A stretch of DNA of 64,000 nt from Armatimonadetes bacterium 55-13 (GCA_001898035.1 MKRX01000001.1:142282-206281); one strand, 5' to 3'; shown: positions 1 through 9,531, numbered from the stretch's first letter. A program made the numbers and translations. Notes: generated by a model from the sequence alone, not told the origin.

Positions 1-1101
1 TGAAGCGGAGATAGCGGTCCGGTTCCATCTGATTCCGTAGGTGTGGGGATCAAGCGCGATGGGGGTTGCGTAGGAGGACCAGTTCACCTCGGGCGCCTTG
101 TCTCGATCGCCTCCGGGGAGGTAGATCTTCCAAGTGGAGTAGCCACCGCCTTTAAACGTGTGGACACTGGAAGCAACGGTGTCGATCGCTCCCTTTGACG
201 GGGCGCCACCTTCAAACCACTGCTTTACTTGATCCCAGAGCGCAGCCTTGGAATAAGCGGTCATTTGGTGGATGAGAGGGGCGTCTCCGGACGATACATT
301 GGGAAAATGCGTCGGGGCAACTCGTGCGTAAGTGACTCCGTTTTGGTCTTTGGCGACCATGGCAGGAATGTGCTGGGTCTCCATCTGTACCGCTCGGTTC
401 GGCTCCGAGGGACGTGAATCAAGGAACAGTCCGGCAAGTTTGGGATCCTTCGCCGAAGCCTTTGACCAAAAATAGGGGGTGAAGACGGCGACCGGGCCTT
501 TGAAATTGGCGGTGTTTAAGAAGAGCGTCCACCAATTGTTTCCGGTCGGAGCGTCTTTTTCGGCCGTTTGAAGCTTGGGTTCCGTGAGAGGGATGGGCAG
601 GTAGCCGTAGCCGAAAAGTTCTCCGCGGGTTCCTTGTTTGAGATTGAGCCCATCGGGGGGCCAGATGAGCCATGGGCTCAGTTGGGCCACACCATACAAG
701 CCAGTGGGATTCGCCCAGTCTCGGCCCTTGCCCGCGCCCGGTCCATTCGCCCACTCACTGAAGTTAAGCGCGACTCCGCCCATGATGAATTTGGGAGTCT
801 CGGTTGCGAAACGGGTGTCTCTCCACCAGCCTAGGCCTCCTTCGATGTCGGAGTAGTGATCTTTAGGGGCTTGTCCTTCAAACTGCGGGAACATCCAAGT
901 TCCGAACAAGCCGCTTTGAAAGTTAGAACCCGGATAGGACTCCAATAGCGGCCATGCGGAAACATACATGGAGAATCCGCCATTGTAGGTCTGCGGAACC
1001 CGGTCGTGAGGCACGATCAGATAGCCCGCCATCTCGGTGAGTTGAGGCTGACTTTGGGGGGTTAGGTCAGTCAGCGATAGGATGATGATCGGAGGAAACA
1101 T
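1..1101 (-). CDS. Hypothetical secreted protein, 3'-truncated by window edge
   Basis: An open frame of 367 codons runs without a stop from the ATG at 1101 to base 1, so the C-terminus lies outside the window. The start overlaps the stop of the upstream esterase gene (TGATG at 1103-1099), a layout typical of translational coupling. The N-terminus (MFPPIIILSLTDLTPQ) is hydrophobic and may be a short signal peptide. The body is rich in Trp, Gly and Tyr, with stretches such as GGLGWWRDTRF and NNWWTLFLN, which fits an extracellular beta-rich protein. I do not recognise the family. Coupling to a sialate O-acetylesterase-like gene suggests a joint role in glycan processing, but this is inference. 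Confidence 0.75.
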   Translation of the reverse strand, partial: MFPPIIILSLTDLTPQSQPQLTEMAGYLIVPHDRVPQTYNGGFSMYVSAWPLLESYPGSNFQSGLFGTWMFPQFEGQAPKDHYSDIEGGLGWWRDTRFATETPKFIMGGVALNFSEWANGPGAGKGRDWANPTGLYGVAQLSPWLIWPPDGLNLKQGTRGELFGYGYLPIPLTEPKLQTAEKDAPTGNNWWTLFLNTANFKGPVAVFTPYFWSKASAKDPKLAGLFLDSRPSEPNRAVQMETQHIPAMVAKDQNGVTYARVAPTHFPNVSSGDAPLIHQMTAYSKAALWDQVKQWFEGGAPSKGAIDTVASSVHTFKGGGYSTWKIYLPGGDRDKAPEVNWSSYATPIALDPHTYGIRWNRTAISAS

Positions 1102-2006
1102 CAGGGTTTCCTCTTAAGCAGGCCGAGCATCGCATGGCCCATGCCATCTCCGATCAGGTAGTAGGTCTCACCGTTGTTATTCCAGTGGTAACCCTGGTTG
1201 CCGGGTGACTGTTCGGCGGTGCGCCAGAACGAGCGCGTTCCCACGAACGCGACCGTATCTTTGAATTCCGGACGATCGGCGACGGCGGCTTGGGCCTTCA
1301 TCAAGTCGAGGGCGCGGGTGTTCTTTTCTTCGAGCCCTCCCATTCCGGTTTCGGCAATCACGAAGGGAAGTCGAGGCTTGCCCAAGTCTTTGCGAATATC
1401 ACGAATGAAGTTCGCCATGTTCTGCTCGTACTCGGCGACGAAATCGCCATTGATCCGATCGTTCCAGCCTTGGTGCCATGCGAACCCGACGAGGTCAATG
1501 GATCGGTTCTTCAGGTCGGGAAAGTTCGTGCCCACTTGGGCGATTGCTTCGCGGCTCAGCTGGATGAGATCTTGGTAAAACGGGCCGACGGTTCCACCCG
1601 AACTCGGGGGTCGAAAATCGACGGCGAGGCTTTTCCCGCCCCAAGCGATTTTGATGAGGAGCACGGGCTCTTTGAAGGAGTCTCCGATCACTTGGCCAAA
1701 TCCGAGTTCTGGACCGATGCGATCTTGGCCAGCGCCGTAACCAACGTTGAGTTTGCCCTTGCGATCCAATAATTGGATCCAGACGTCGTCGCGCTCCTGC
1801 CACTTGCCGTCTTTATCCATCAACTTTTGGAACTTGCCCGCATGAACCGCCGCTTCGAGGCTGCCTTGGCCAGCGTTTCGTTTTGGATCGGCGGCATAGA
1901 ATCCATGTCCGACCATGTTGGATTGGCCGGCGAGGATGAATGCCTTGACGGGAGGGGCCTTTCGCGGGCCCGCCGCGAGCATCGCAAAAATGAGCGACGT
2001 CACCAT
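1101..2006 (-). CDS. Sialate O-acetylesterase-like SGNH hydrolase (SASA domain)
   Basis: A 301-residue secreted esterase. After a short hydrophobic leader the protein carries FILAGQSNM, the hallmark of the DUF303/SASA family, with Ser29 as the presumed nucleophile. A second block, FAWHQGWND near residue 178, matches the conserved W-H-Q-G motif of the family, in which His takes part in catalysis. Known members remove O-acetyl groups from sialic acids or from plant polysaccharides such as xylan. Given the plant-glycan enzymes elsewhere in the window, a plant-polysaccharide acetylesterase is as likely as a sialate esterase. It is translationally coupled to the partial gene downstream. TAAAGT lies 6 nt before the ATG and there is no Shine-Dalgarno sequence, so the mRNA is probably leaderless. 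Confidence 0.85.
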   Translation of the reverse strand: MVTSLIFAMLAAGPRKAPPVKAFILAGQSNMVGHGFYAADPKRNAGQGSLEAAVHAGKFQKLMDKDGKWQERDDVWIQLLDRKGKLNVGYGAGQDRIGPELGFGQVIGDSFKEPVLLIKIAWGGKSLAVDFRPPSSGGTVGPFYQDLIQLSREAIAQVGTNFPDLKNRSIDLVGFAWHQGWNDRINGDFVAEYEQNMANFIRDIRKDLGKPRLPFVIAETGMGGLEEKNTRALDLMKAQAAVADRPEFKDTVAFVGTRSFWRTAEQSPGNQGYHWNNNGETYYLIGDGMGHAMLGLLKRKP

Positions 2007-2012
2007 GAAGGG

Positions 2013-2018
2013 ACTTTA
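2013..2018 (-). promoter_or_regulatory. -10 box of a leaderless promoter (SASA gene)
   Basis: TAAAGT on the minus strand is followed by 6 nt (CCCTTC) and the ATG at 2006. This spacing puts transcription initiation at or next to the start codon. No purine-rich ribosome-binding site is present. Confidence 0.55.
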
Positions 2019-2234
2019 CCGGATGGCGAGTTCTTTAACTCTAGAAACTTGAACTTGCATGTTCTCGCCTTCAGGGTTGGAAGAGGCGAGGTTTCAGCGT
2101 GATAACTCAGGTCTTGTTTTGGATACTCCACCGATTCCCTTGCTTTCGTCCTGGCGGTAGATTGATCTTTACCAGGATCGTATAGTTGGTTGGCATAGAC
2201 CGGTTTTGCCCACAAGCAGTTTGTTGAGGATTCG

Positions 2235-2585
2235 ATGCCGCAAGATAGAAAACGCTTTTACATGATTGAGGATCCCCAAGGGAGGCGATGGGAAACATCG
2301 AGAGATCGCGAATGCACGGTGGTTGCGCTTCTTCTGCACTTTCCCGATCAAATTCTGCAATACACCAAGACTGCTCACCCTTGGGCTGAAAGCTATGAGG
2401 TCGTGTTTTTTGATGACCTGCCCATCACGCGCGGTGGTCCAGTGCGTAGTCCTGAAGAGCAGACGAATGACCTGATCGAAACCTTTTCTTCCAAGGGCCA
2501 CCGGGGACCGGTCCCCGACCGATGGGAATTGATCCAAGTCCAACCGACAGACTCCCGCACCCACCCTCAGCGTTCGCACAGTTAA
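2235..2585 (+). CDS. Hypothetical protein, 116 aa
   Basis: A small gene with no recognised domain. It is placed on the plus strand because it is the only frame here without overlap with another gene, it has GAGGA about 7 nt before the ATG, and a perfect 11-bp hairpin follows its stop directly. The protein begins MPQDRKRFYMIEDPQGRRW and contains DRECTVVALLLHFPD and SYEVVFFDDLP, which reads like a compact alpha/beta fold. There is no signal peptide or membrane segment. It stands alone between a divergent esterase gene and a convergent phosphatase gene. The C-terminal 30 residues are polar and may be disordered. Confidence 0.5.
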   Translation: MPQDRKRFYMIEDPQGRRWETSRDRECTVVALLLHFPDQILQYTKTAHPWAESYEVVFFDDLPITRGGPVRSPEEQTNDLIETFSSKGHRGPVPDRWELIQVQPTDSRTHPQRSHS

Positions 2586-2591
2586 TGGGGT

Positions 2592-2621
2592 CTTCCGGGC
2601 GCTTTTGTGGGCGCCCGGAAG
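2592..2621. terminator. Hairpin between convergent genes
   Basis: Perfect 11-bp stem CTTCCGGGCGC / GCGCCCGGAAG around an 8-nt loop. It sits in the 40 bp between the stop of the small plus-strand gene (2585) and the stop of the phosphatase gene (2626). There is no strong T-run on either side, so it is probably a bidirectional 3'-end structure. Confidence 0.65.
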
Positions 2622-2625
2622 TGAA

Positions 2626-4254
2626 CTAGCGTTGGAACGCGTCGGGAAGGGATTCGTAGAGGGGTTCGCCGACGTTTCCGCTGGGGTACTCGATGCCGAG
2701 GAGGGTGGAGAGGGTGCTGGCGATGTCGTGGGTATAGACACGGCGACCGACCTTACGTGATTTTTGGCCACCCCAGTGAGTGAGGATGGGAACGTGGGTG
2801 TCATAGGCCCAGGCGGATCCGTGGGTGGTGCCGGTGGCGCCGGTTTCGACTTGATTGGGGGCATCTAGGACGACGACGTCGCCACCAACCAAGGGATTGA
2901 GGCCGTTCGTGATCCAAGTGCGGTAGGAGATGTCGGGGATTCGACCCTCGAGAATGTTGGTTCGGGTGAAGGCTCGGTAGACGCCCTTGATGGTCATGGC
3001 GGCGTCGGCGGCGGTTTGCTCGACCTCGCTGTGGTTGAGGTTCTTGGCGTCCATTACCGTACGGTCGAGGTAGATGTTGGAGCCGTTATAGTCCAACGCC
3101 CATTTGGCATCGCCGTACTTCTTATCCAGGGCGTCTTCGACGGCCTTTAGGATGGCGCTCCCACTGACTCGACCGGCTTCAATCTTGTAGACGTCGGAGA
3201 GTTCGCTGGGAATGCCGCACACACCGTGGTCGGCGGTGACGACGACGGCGACCTTATCGATTCCGCCAGGGACCTGCTTGTTGAGCATGTTGAAGAGGCG
3301 AGACATTCGGCGGTCGGTGACGGCGAAGACGTCAAGCACCTCGGGGCTGTTGGGGCCCCAGGCGTGGCCGACGTAGTCGTTGGACGCGAGGTTGAGAACG
3401 AGGATGTCGGGGGTTTCGTGCTGTCCTAGTTTCTCGGTTTGGATGGCTTTCTCGGCAAGGTCAAAGATGACGTTCTGTCCGTCGGCGCTCGCAACCACGC
3501 TGGAGTAATAGGAACTGGATTTATCCTTCGGGTGGGTGTGGGCGAACATCTTGGGGCCTTTCTCGTGGGGCGCGTTTCGGGCGTTCACATAGGCTGACTC
3601 GGGGAGGGATGGCTTCCAGGTCTTGCCGAGGTAGGCGTCGATGGCGCGGCTCTTGTTGTACTCCTCGGCCCAAGAGGGGAGGGTATTGGAGAAGTAGGTG
3701 CTGGTGACGAAGTTTCCGGCCTTGTAATCGAACCACACAACCTGGTCGGCGGCGTGACCGGCCATGAGGATGGAGGCGCGGTCCTTGAAGGAGATGCCAA
3801 CGACCTTGCTACGACCGTTGGTGGCCATCTTGAGTTCATCGCCGACGGTGGTGACCTTGAGGGGGCGGGCGGATTGGGCGGTGCTATCGCCGCCGATGGT
3901 CTTGTAGAAATCGTCTTCGGTCGAGTAGTGACCTTTGCCCTTTTCACGATCCCACCAGTCGTTGCCCACGATGCCGGTGAGGGCGGGGATGGAGCCGGTC
4001 ATGAGGATGGAGTGACCGACGGCAGTGAAGGTAGGGACGTGGTGGTGGTGGGCGTCGGTATAGCGCACGCCGGTCTCGCTGAGCCAGCGGATCCCGCCGA
4101 GAGTGCTGCCGGACTTGGGAGGAAGGCAGACATCGGAAAAGCGGTCGATGTAATCGGCGCGGCCCTGGTCAATCGAGATCAGGACCACAAGCTTGGGGGC
4201 ATTCGCCGGCAATTTGGGTTGGGCGAGCGCGAGAAGGGCAAGACAGGCGGTCAT
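2626..4254 (-). CDS. PafA-like alkaline phosphatase/phosphodiesterase superfamily protein, secreted
   Basis: A 542-residue member of the alkaline phosphatase superfamily (type I phosphodiesterase/nucleotide pyrophosphatase group, PafA-like). The order of metal-site motifs is visible: ISIDQ with Asp29, the nucleophile region PTFTAVGHS with Thr77 as the likely phosphorylated residue, SNDYVGHAWGP (Asp and His ligands), VTADHG (Asp and His ligands), and GTTHGSAWAYDTHVP near the C-terminus (His ligand). A hydrophobic N-terminal leader indicates export. It probably scavenges phosphate from extracytoplasmic monoesters. The stretch before the nucleophile is His-rich (HHHH), which is unusual but lies at the metal site. 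TAATCT lies 6 nt before the ATG, so the transcript is probably leaderless. It is monocistronic. Confidence 0.85.
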   Translation of the reverse strand: MTACLALLALAQPKLPANAPKLVVLISIDQGRADYIDRFSDVCLPPKSGSTLGGIRWLSETGVRYTDAHHHHVPTFTAVGHSILMTGSIPALTGIVGNDWWDREKGKGHYSTEDDFYKTIGGDSTAQSARPLKVTTVGDELKMATNGRSKVVGISFKDRASILMAGHAADQVVWFDYKAGNFVTSTYFSNTLPSWAEEYNKSRAIDAYLGKTWKPSLPESAYVNARNAPHEKGPKMFAHTHPKDKSSSYYSSVVASADGQNVIFDLAEKAIQTEKLGQHETPDILVLNLASNDYVGHAWGPNSPEVLDVFAVTDRRMSRLFNMLNKQVPGGIDKVAVVVTADHGVCGIPSELSDVYKIEAGRVSGSAILKAVEDALDKKYGDAKWALDYNGSNIYLDRTVMDAKNLNHSEVEQTAADAAMTIKGVYRAFTRTNILEGRIPDISYRTWITNGLNPLVGGDVVVLDAPNQVETGATGTTHGSAWAYDTHVPILTHWGGQKSRKVGRRVYTHDIASTLSTLLGIEYPSGNVGEPLYESLPDAFQR

Positions 4255-4260
4255 TTGTTA

Positions 4261-4266
4261 AGATTA
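4261..4266 (-). promoter_or_regulatory. -10 box of a leaderless promoter (phosphatase gene)
   Basis: TAATCT on the minus strand, then 6 nt (TAACAA), then the ATG at 4254. No Shine-Dalgarno sequence is seen. Confidence 0.6.
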
Positions 4267-4378
4267 CCAAGCCTGGAATGAGTGATTTGAATTAGGAGAT
4301 GTTAAGAGATCGCCGAAGCAGCCCTCAGTTGAGGGGCTTGGCGCCAAAGACTTGCGATCTTAGCGCCAAGAGAAGCCC

Positions 4379-5635
4379 TTAGGTTGCCGGACAGGGTTGG
4401 GGATCGGCGACGACGTCTCCTTGATCGGCCCGCCAGCGTAGCAACCAAGCACCCAGGCCAGAGACGGCGCCGAGGACGGGGACGGCGTTCCAACCAAACT
4501 TGCCAATGAGAAGTCCGGCGGCACCCGATCCTGCGGACATTCCAACGAAGACGCCAAAGAGCAGGATCGCGTTGAGGCGGCTTCGAGATTGCGGGTCGAT
4601 GGAGTAGATGATGGTCTGGTGAGCGATCAGAGCGGCTTGGACACCGAGGTCGAAGACCACGGTGAGGACCGCGAGGAACGCGAGTTGGAGGGGCAGACTG
4701 GGGAGGTGGATCAGCGCCATGAGGGCGAAGCTCACCGCAACGAGGCTGGAACCAAGCTTTGTAACAACGCCAGATCCGCGTCGGTCTGCGATGGAGCCCG
4801 CAAGGGGTGCGGCGAGCGCTCCGGCAGCTCCCGCCAAGCCAAATGCCCCGACCGTGGCGGTGCCGAGGTGATAGGGAGCGTTACCCAGCAGAATGGCAAG
4901 AGTCGACCAAAAGGCGCTGAAAGCGAGCGCGAGCAATCCCTGAGACATCGCGGCGTATCGAAGACGGCGGTGTTGTAACCAGAGTTGTCCAAGAGAGGCC
5001 ATGAGTTTACGGTAGGGTAACTCGGTGGTCGAGACGAATTCGGGCACCTTGCGCCAGATAGCAAGAAGTACTCCAGACATGGCAACGGCGGCAAGAACGA
5101 ACATGGATCGCCAACCCAAAGCTTCGGCAACTGCTCCGCTCACGACTCGGGAGAGCAGGATGCCCAGGAGCAAACCGGTCATGACTTTCCCGACGATTTT
5201 TCCTCGGCTGGCCTCGGGAGCAAGAGTAGCGGCGGCGGGGACTAAATCCTGCGCAACGGTGGCGGTTACTCCAACGAGAAAGCTGGCGACAAGCATCATT
5301 GCCGAGGATTGAGCGAGGGAAGCGAGCAAAAGCGCCAAGACCAGAAGAGAACCTTTCGTGAGGATGACTCTTTTTCGGTTGTGCCGGTCTCCCAAGGGCG
5401 CGAGGAGAAGGATTCCGGCTGCGTAGCCCATCTGGGTCAGTGTGGGAATAAGGGTCAAGGACGACGCTCTTTCATGAAGGGAACGGCCAATGACTTCCAA
5501 GAGGGGTTGACTGTAATAGATGGACGCGGCGGAAACACCCGTGGAGACAGCGAGCAAGGAGACAAGACCGCGACTCAAGGGTTCGTTGCCTTTGGGGGAC
5601 GTACTGAGGCTGGGTTGGTCGATCAATATGCTCAT
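4379..5635 (-). CDS. MFS transporter, AraJ-type efflux permease
   Basis: A 418-residue major facilitator with about 12 hydrophobic segments. The cytoplasmic loop between helices 2 and 3 carries the MFS signature in the form GDRHNRKRV, and the half-way repeat appears as GSIADRRGS. It resembles drug or sugar-efflux permeases of the AraJ group. A longer frame opens with TTG at 5665, but the ATG at 5635 (MSILIDQ) is preferred because it leaves a usable 71-bp intergenic region with the divergent LysR gene. LysR-MFS divergent pairs are usually regulator-target pairs, so export of the LysR ligand is a reasonable inference. The substrate is unknown. Confidence 0.85.
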   Translation of the reverse strand: MSILIDQPSLSTSPKGNEPLSRGLVSLLAVSTGVSAASIYYSQPLLEVIGRSLHERASSLTLIPTLTQMGYAAGILLLAPLGDRHNRKRVILTKGSLLVLALLLASLAQSSAMMLVASFLVGVTATVAQDLVPAAATLAPEASRGKIVGKVMTGLLLGILLSRVVSGAVAEALGWRSMFVLAAVAMSGVLLAIWRKVPEFVSTTELPYRKLMASLGQLWLQHRRLRYAAMSQGLLALAFSAFWSTLAILLGNAPYHLGTATVGAFGLAGAAGALAAPLAGSIADRRGSGVVTKLGSSLVAVSFALMALIHLPSLPLQLAFLAVLTVVFDLGVQAALIAHQTIIYSIDPQSRSRLNAILLFGVFVGMSAGSGAAGLLIGKFGWNAVPVLGAVSGLGAWLLRWRADQGDVVADPQPCPAT

Positions 5636-5706
5636 GCATAGATTCTGCGTATATTCATGGTCCAACCGTATCGCTTATCGCAGTATGATGTGTATGCAGT
5701 GAATGT
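5636..5706. promoter_or_regulatory. Divergent MFS/LysR intergenic region, candidate LysR operator
   Basis: A 71-bp AT-rich region separates the two divergent genes. Similar sequences point outward towards each start: ATACGCAG-AATCTATG on the minus strand and GTATGCAGTGAATGTATG (5692-5709) on the plus strand, giving a loose inverted repeat centred between the genes. LysR proteins bind imperfect dyads in such positions. TATGAT at 5684-5689 could be the -10 box for the LysR gene. Confidence 0.35.
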
Positions 5707-6663
5707 ATGTTAGATGCCTTGCGATCAAGCGACCGGTTTGCTCTTTTAGAGAGTTTTGTAGCGATTGTGGAGTCAGGCAGTCTTTCCGCCGCAGCCTTGC
5801 AGCTTGGCACGACCCAGCCAACGGTAAGCCGAAGACTGCAAACGTTGGAGCAGGCGCTTAAGCTGCATCTTCTTCAGCGAAGCGCTCACGGTATGAAGAT
5901 GACGGAGGACGGCGAACGGTGTTTCGAACGAGCCAAGGATCTACTTGCAGTTTGGAGCGCCTTTGAGACGGATTTGCAGTCATCCCATGCACAGGCGCGC
6001 GGCAACCTTCGGGTGCTCGTTCCGCACGCCTTTGGTCAACACCAGTTAGTAACTCTATTGGCGAAGTTTATCCGAGAAAATCCTGAGGTGACGGTCGATT
6101 GGAGTCTGCGAGATCATGTGGAGGATTTTTCAGGACTTGGATTCGACTGCGCGGTAAAGGTGGGGACTGCTCCCGATGGGAACGTGATTGCAGAAGAAGT
6201 GGCGGAAGTTCCGCGGATAGTGGTGGCATCTCCCACCGTGCTAGAGTCTCACGGCCAGGTCACTCACGCACGGGATTTGGCAGCGCTGCCTTGGTTAGCG
6301 CTCTCGACCTTTTATCGACACTCCATTACGCTCTCCTGTCGGTCCAGTGGGAAATCTGAGAGGTTGGCGATTCATCCGAGGATCAGTACGGACAGTCTCT
6401 ACGCACTCAGGTCGGCGGCTCTAGAGGGCCTCGGTGTGTGCGTGGCGTCTACCTGGATTCTGGCCGATGATCTCGCATCCGGGCGTCTCGTCCACGTTCT
6501 GCCCGACTGGCAAGCGGAAGCACTGCCTGTTTACTTGGTCTATCCAGCGGCACCGTACTATCCGGCGAGACTGAAGCGGTTTGTCCAATTTATGCGTCAA
6601 GGCGTGGCCCATTCGTTAAATGATCTTGTGGCTTGGGTGCCGCTGGAAGGGGCTGATGTCTAA
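5707..6663 (+). CDS. LysR family transcriptional regulator
   Basis: A 318-residue LysR regulator. The N-terminal winged helix-turn-helix is clear: FVAIVESGSLSAAALQLGTT followed by QPTVSRRLQTLEQ (residues 17-50). A LysR substrate-binding domain of two alpha/beta lobes follows, with PHAFGQHQLVTLLAKF at its start (around residue 100). The C-terminus extends some 20 residues past the usual end. It is transcribed divergently from the MFS exporter gene and probably controls it and itself in response to a small ligand. No Shine-Dalgarno sequence is obvious before the ATG at 5707. Confidence 0.9.
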   Translation: MLDALRSSDRFALLESFVAIVESGSLSAAALQLGTTQPTVSRRLQTLEQALKLHLLQRSAHGMKMTEDGERCFERAKDLLAVWSAFETDLQSSHAQARGNLRVLVPHAFGQHQLVTLLAKFIRENPEVTVDWSLRDHVEDFSGLGFDCAVKVGTAPDGNVIAEEVAEVPRIVVASPTVLESHGQVTHARDLAALPWLALSTFYRHSITLSCRSSGKSERLAIHPRISTDSLYALRSAALEGLGVCVASTWILADDLASGRLVHVLPDWQAEALPVYLVYPAAPYYPARLKRFVQFMRQGVAHSLNDLVAWVPLEGADV

Positions 6664-6865
6664 CGGTATCGACAAAGCCTGACCCGTTGGACGCTCCGGC
6701 CATCGCCAAACTGAATGTGACGTCCCTGATGAGTTTGATTTCCGTTGAGCCAACGTCCATGACCTCCCTCTCGCTTTCCAGTTCCCCGTTGAAACCGAGG
6801 TAGGCGAGAGTCCAGCGATTCGACTCGCGCAAGAAAGTTGCCTTCTGGAAATGTGCTGAATTGCC

Positions 6866-9313
6866 TTGACTCGGCGGTATCTTCGATTTGTGAACGCTGC
6901 GCCCGCCGAAGAGTTGGGGCTTTCAACAGCGGAGGCCAATCGAAGACGCGATGTTTACGGGCCGAACGATCCGACGCCTCCGATGGCGCGCCACCGATTG
7001 GCCCTCTTCGCGGCGATGGTTCGCAATCCGCTGGTAGCGATCCTTTTGGCTTCTGCGGGCATCTCCTTCTTTACCGGCGATCGCGTGAATTCGACGATTA
7101 TCGTCGTGATCGTGGCCATCAGCCTCGGGCTGGACGCCGTTCAGAACGCTCGCAGTCAGGCGGCCATGAAGCGACTTCAGAAGGAGGTTGCCTTACAGGT
7201 TCTGGCGCTTCGGGACGGGAACTGGCAAAAGGTCCCTCGATCGAACATTGTTCCCGGCGATCTCGTTCGGCTTTCGGCGGGCGATCTGATTCCCGCGGAC
7301 GGGACGCTCATTGAGGAGCGGGATCTCCACGTACAGGAATCTGCGCTGACGGGAGAGTCGATCCCTGTCGAGAAGGAAGTCGGAGGGCTGGAGGAAGCTT
7401 CCAAGGTTTTTCTCGGGACGATTGCTGTGAGCGGAACGGCGACATTTCGGGTGGAGCGAACGGGAAGAGACACCAAGTTCGGCGAGATTGCCCAAGAGCT
7501 TCGAGAGGCGGCTCCGCCGACTGAGTTCCAAAGAGGGCTTCATGACTTTGGGGTTCTTATCATGCGGGCAGTCGTCTTATTGACCGCCTTTGTCTTCCTG
7601 GCACTGGTCACGGTTCGCCACTCGGTCGTGGAATCGCTTCTCTTTGCGGCGGCACTGGCGGTAGGGCTGACTCCGGAGTTTTTGCCCATGATCACAACGC
7701 TGACGCTGGCCAAAGGAGCGGTAAAGATGGCCAAACGAAAGGTGATCGTGAAGAACCTCGCTTCCATACAAAATTTTGGGAGCATAGAGATTCTGTGTTC
7801 CGACAAGACGGGAACGCTCACCACGGGAGAACTGACTCTCGAAGGCGCTTTTGACGATGAAGGACGCGAATCAACTTCGCCTCTTGAGTTGGCAAGGTTG
7901 AACGCTCTTTTCCAAACCGGATACTCAAATCCTCTCGATGCGGCGGTGTTAGCCAAGACAGGCGAGGAGCGCGGCGAGTATCAGAAGGTAGACGAAATCC
8001 CGTTTGATTTTGAGCGCCGTCGGGTTTCGGTCATCGTGGAGAAAGATGGCCATCGGCGGCTTGTAAGCAAAGGGGCGCCAGAGGGGATGCTGACCGCTTG
8101 TCAGGGAGGGGGAGATGCGATTCGAGCAAAGATCGCCGATCTCGAACAGAACGGATTTCGAGTGCTGGCTATTGCCTCAACGGAGGTCGGGCAGAAAGCG
8201 TCCTATGGTCCAGCCGACGAATCCGGACTGCAGCTAGAGGGGATTCTGGCTTTCGCAGATCCACCCATGCCGGATGCGCTGCAGGTCCTGAATCGACTCA
8301 AGCGAGATGGGATTCAAGTGAAGGTCATCACCGGCGATAACGAGGAGGTCGCACGGCATGTATGCGGTCAGGTTGGACTGGACCCGGGGGTCATCCTGTT
8401 GGGGAGTGAGATCGATGCTCTCGATGAAAGGACTCTGGGGGAGCGCGCAGAAACGACCACCGTCTTTGCGCGCGTGAATCCGACGCAAAAGAACAAGATC
8501 ATCCTTTCCCTCAAGCGCAAGGGGCACGTGGTGGGCTACATGGGAGACGGCATCAACGACGCGCCCGCCCTGCACACAGCGGACATCGGAATTTCATTTT
8601 CCAGCGCAACGGAAGCTGCTAAGGATGCGGCGCAGGTCATTCTCACCGAGCGAAGCCTGGAGGTTCTGCATCGTGGCGTTCTGGAAGGGAGGATGGCCTT
8701 TGGAAATGTCATGAAGTACATCCTGATGGGGACGAGTTCGAACTTCGGGAATATGTTCAGCATGGCGGCAGCGGCGGTCTTTCTTCCGTTCTTACCGATG
8801 TTGCCGATTCAGATATTGCTCAATAATCTGTTGTACGATTTGGCTCAAGTTACGATTCCGACCGACCAGGTGGACCCCTCGTTTACCCATCGTCCTAAGC
8901 GGTGGGATCTAACGGCGATTCGAAACTTCATGCTGTGGGTCGGACCGGTCAGTTCCGCATTCGACTTCCTGACCTTCTACGTGCTCCTAAGGGTGTTCCA
9001 GGCCGACGCAAAGCTATTTCACTCGGGGTGGTTTGTGGAGTCTATCGCCACGCAAACTTTGGTGATCTTCGTCATTCGGACGCAGCGCTCACCGTGGCAA
9101 AGCAAACCAAGCCGGGCTCTCGCGATAAGCGTTATTGCAACGACGATCATTGGAACGACTCTGCCGTACTGGCCGATTGGGAAGGACTTGGGCTTTGTCC
9201 CCTTGCCGCCTCTGTATTTGGCTTTCGTGGCGGGCGCGACGGCTTGTTACTTGGCGCTGGTGGAATTCCTTAAGCAGAAGATCCTCGGGGCAGTTTGGAA
9301 GAGCGCCGAATAG
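6866..9313 (+). CDS. mgtA: Magnesium-transporting P-type ATPase, MgtA-like
   Basis: An 815-residue P-type ATPase. Motifs in order: TGES (about residues 162-165, actuator), LTPEFLPM in the transmembrane ion path, DKTGTLT with Asp313 as the phosphorylated residue, and GDGINDAP (about 560-567). The region KNLASIQNFGSIEILCSDK and the C-terminal GPVSSAFDFLTF block match MgtA/MgtB magnesium importers rather than copper or calcium pumps. It is shorter than enteric MgtA (about 900 residues), mostly at the N-terminus. The start is uncertain: a TGA lies three codons upstream, so TTG at 6866 or GTG at 6890 are the candidates. The 202 bp upstream contain no mgtA leader-type element that I can recognise. 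Confidence 0.88.
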   Translation: MTRRYLRFVNAAPAEELGLSTAEANRRRDVYGPNDPTPPMARHRLALFAAMVRNPLVAILLASAGISFFTGDRVNSTIIVVIVAISLGLDAVQNARSQAAMKRLQKEVALQVLALRDGNWQKVPRSNIVPGDLVRLSAGDLIPADGTLIEERDLHVQESALTGESIPVEKEVGGLEEASKVFLGTIAVSGTATFRVERTGRDTKFGEIAQELREAAPPTEFQRGLHDFGVLIMRAVVLLTAFVFLALVTVRHSVVESLLFAAALAVGLTPEFLPMITTLTLAKGAVKMAKRKVIVKNLASIQNFGSIEILCSDKTGTLTTGELTLEGAFDDEGRESTSPLELARLNALFQTGYSNPLDAAVLAKTGEERGEYQKVDEIPFDFERRRVSVIVEKDGHRRLVSKGAPEGMLTACQGGGDAIRAKIADLEQNGFRVLAIASTEVGQKASYGPADESGLQLEGILAFADPPMPDALQVLNRLKRDGIQVKVITGDNEEVARHVCGQVGLDPGVILLGSEIDALDERTLGERAETTTVFARVNPTQKNKIILSLKRKGHVVGYMGDGINDAPALHTADIGISFSSATEAAKDAAQVILTERSLEVLHRGVLEGRMAFGNVMKYILMGTSSNFGNMFSMAAAAVFLPFLPMLPIQILLNNLLYDLAQVTIPTDQVDPSFTHRPKRWDLTAIRNFMLWVGPVSSAFDFLTFYVLLRVFQADAKLFHSGWFVESIATQTLVIFVIRTQRSPWQSKPSRALAISVIATTIIGTTLPYWPIGKDLGFVPLPPLYLAFVAGATACYLALVEFLKQKILGAVWKSAE

Positions 9314-9531
9314 TCGCTCCCCTAGGGGCGTGTCAATAATTCGCCCGGCGGTCGTTGCATCGCTCTCGAAGGAAGTAGATTATTTAGCTTGTGGATGAAA
9401 AGCAATTCGACATCGAGGCTTGGAGTTCTTAGATCCGCCTCAGGCCATAAGTCGTCGCCGAGGTCGTCCACAATCGTAGTTTCAGCGGTGCAGCCCGTTC
9501 GGGAATGTCAATTTTCACCGTCTAATTCGTC

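Noticed and set aside
6590-6832. Minus-strand frame of 80 codons between the LysR and Mg2+ ATPase genes
   Set aside because: It overlaps the LysR 3' end by 74 bp, has no ribosome site or -10 box and no known motif. It could be a decayed remnant but cannot be supported.
6664-6865. Possible magnesium riboswitch before the MgtA-like gene
   Set aside because: The stretch shows no long stem series, no short leader peptide rich in Pro or Asp, and no terminator-like hairpin.
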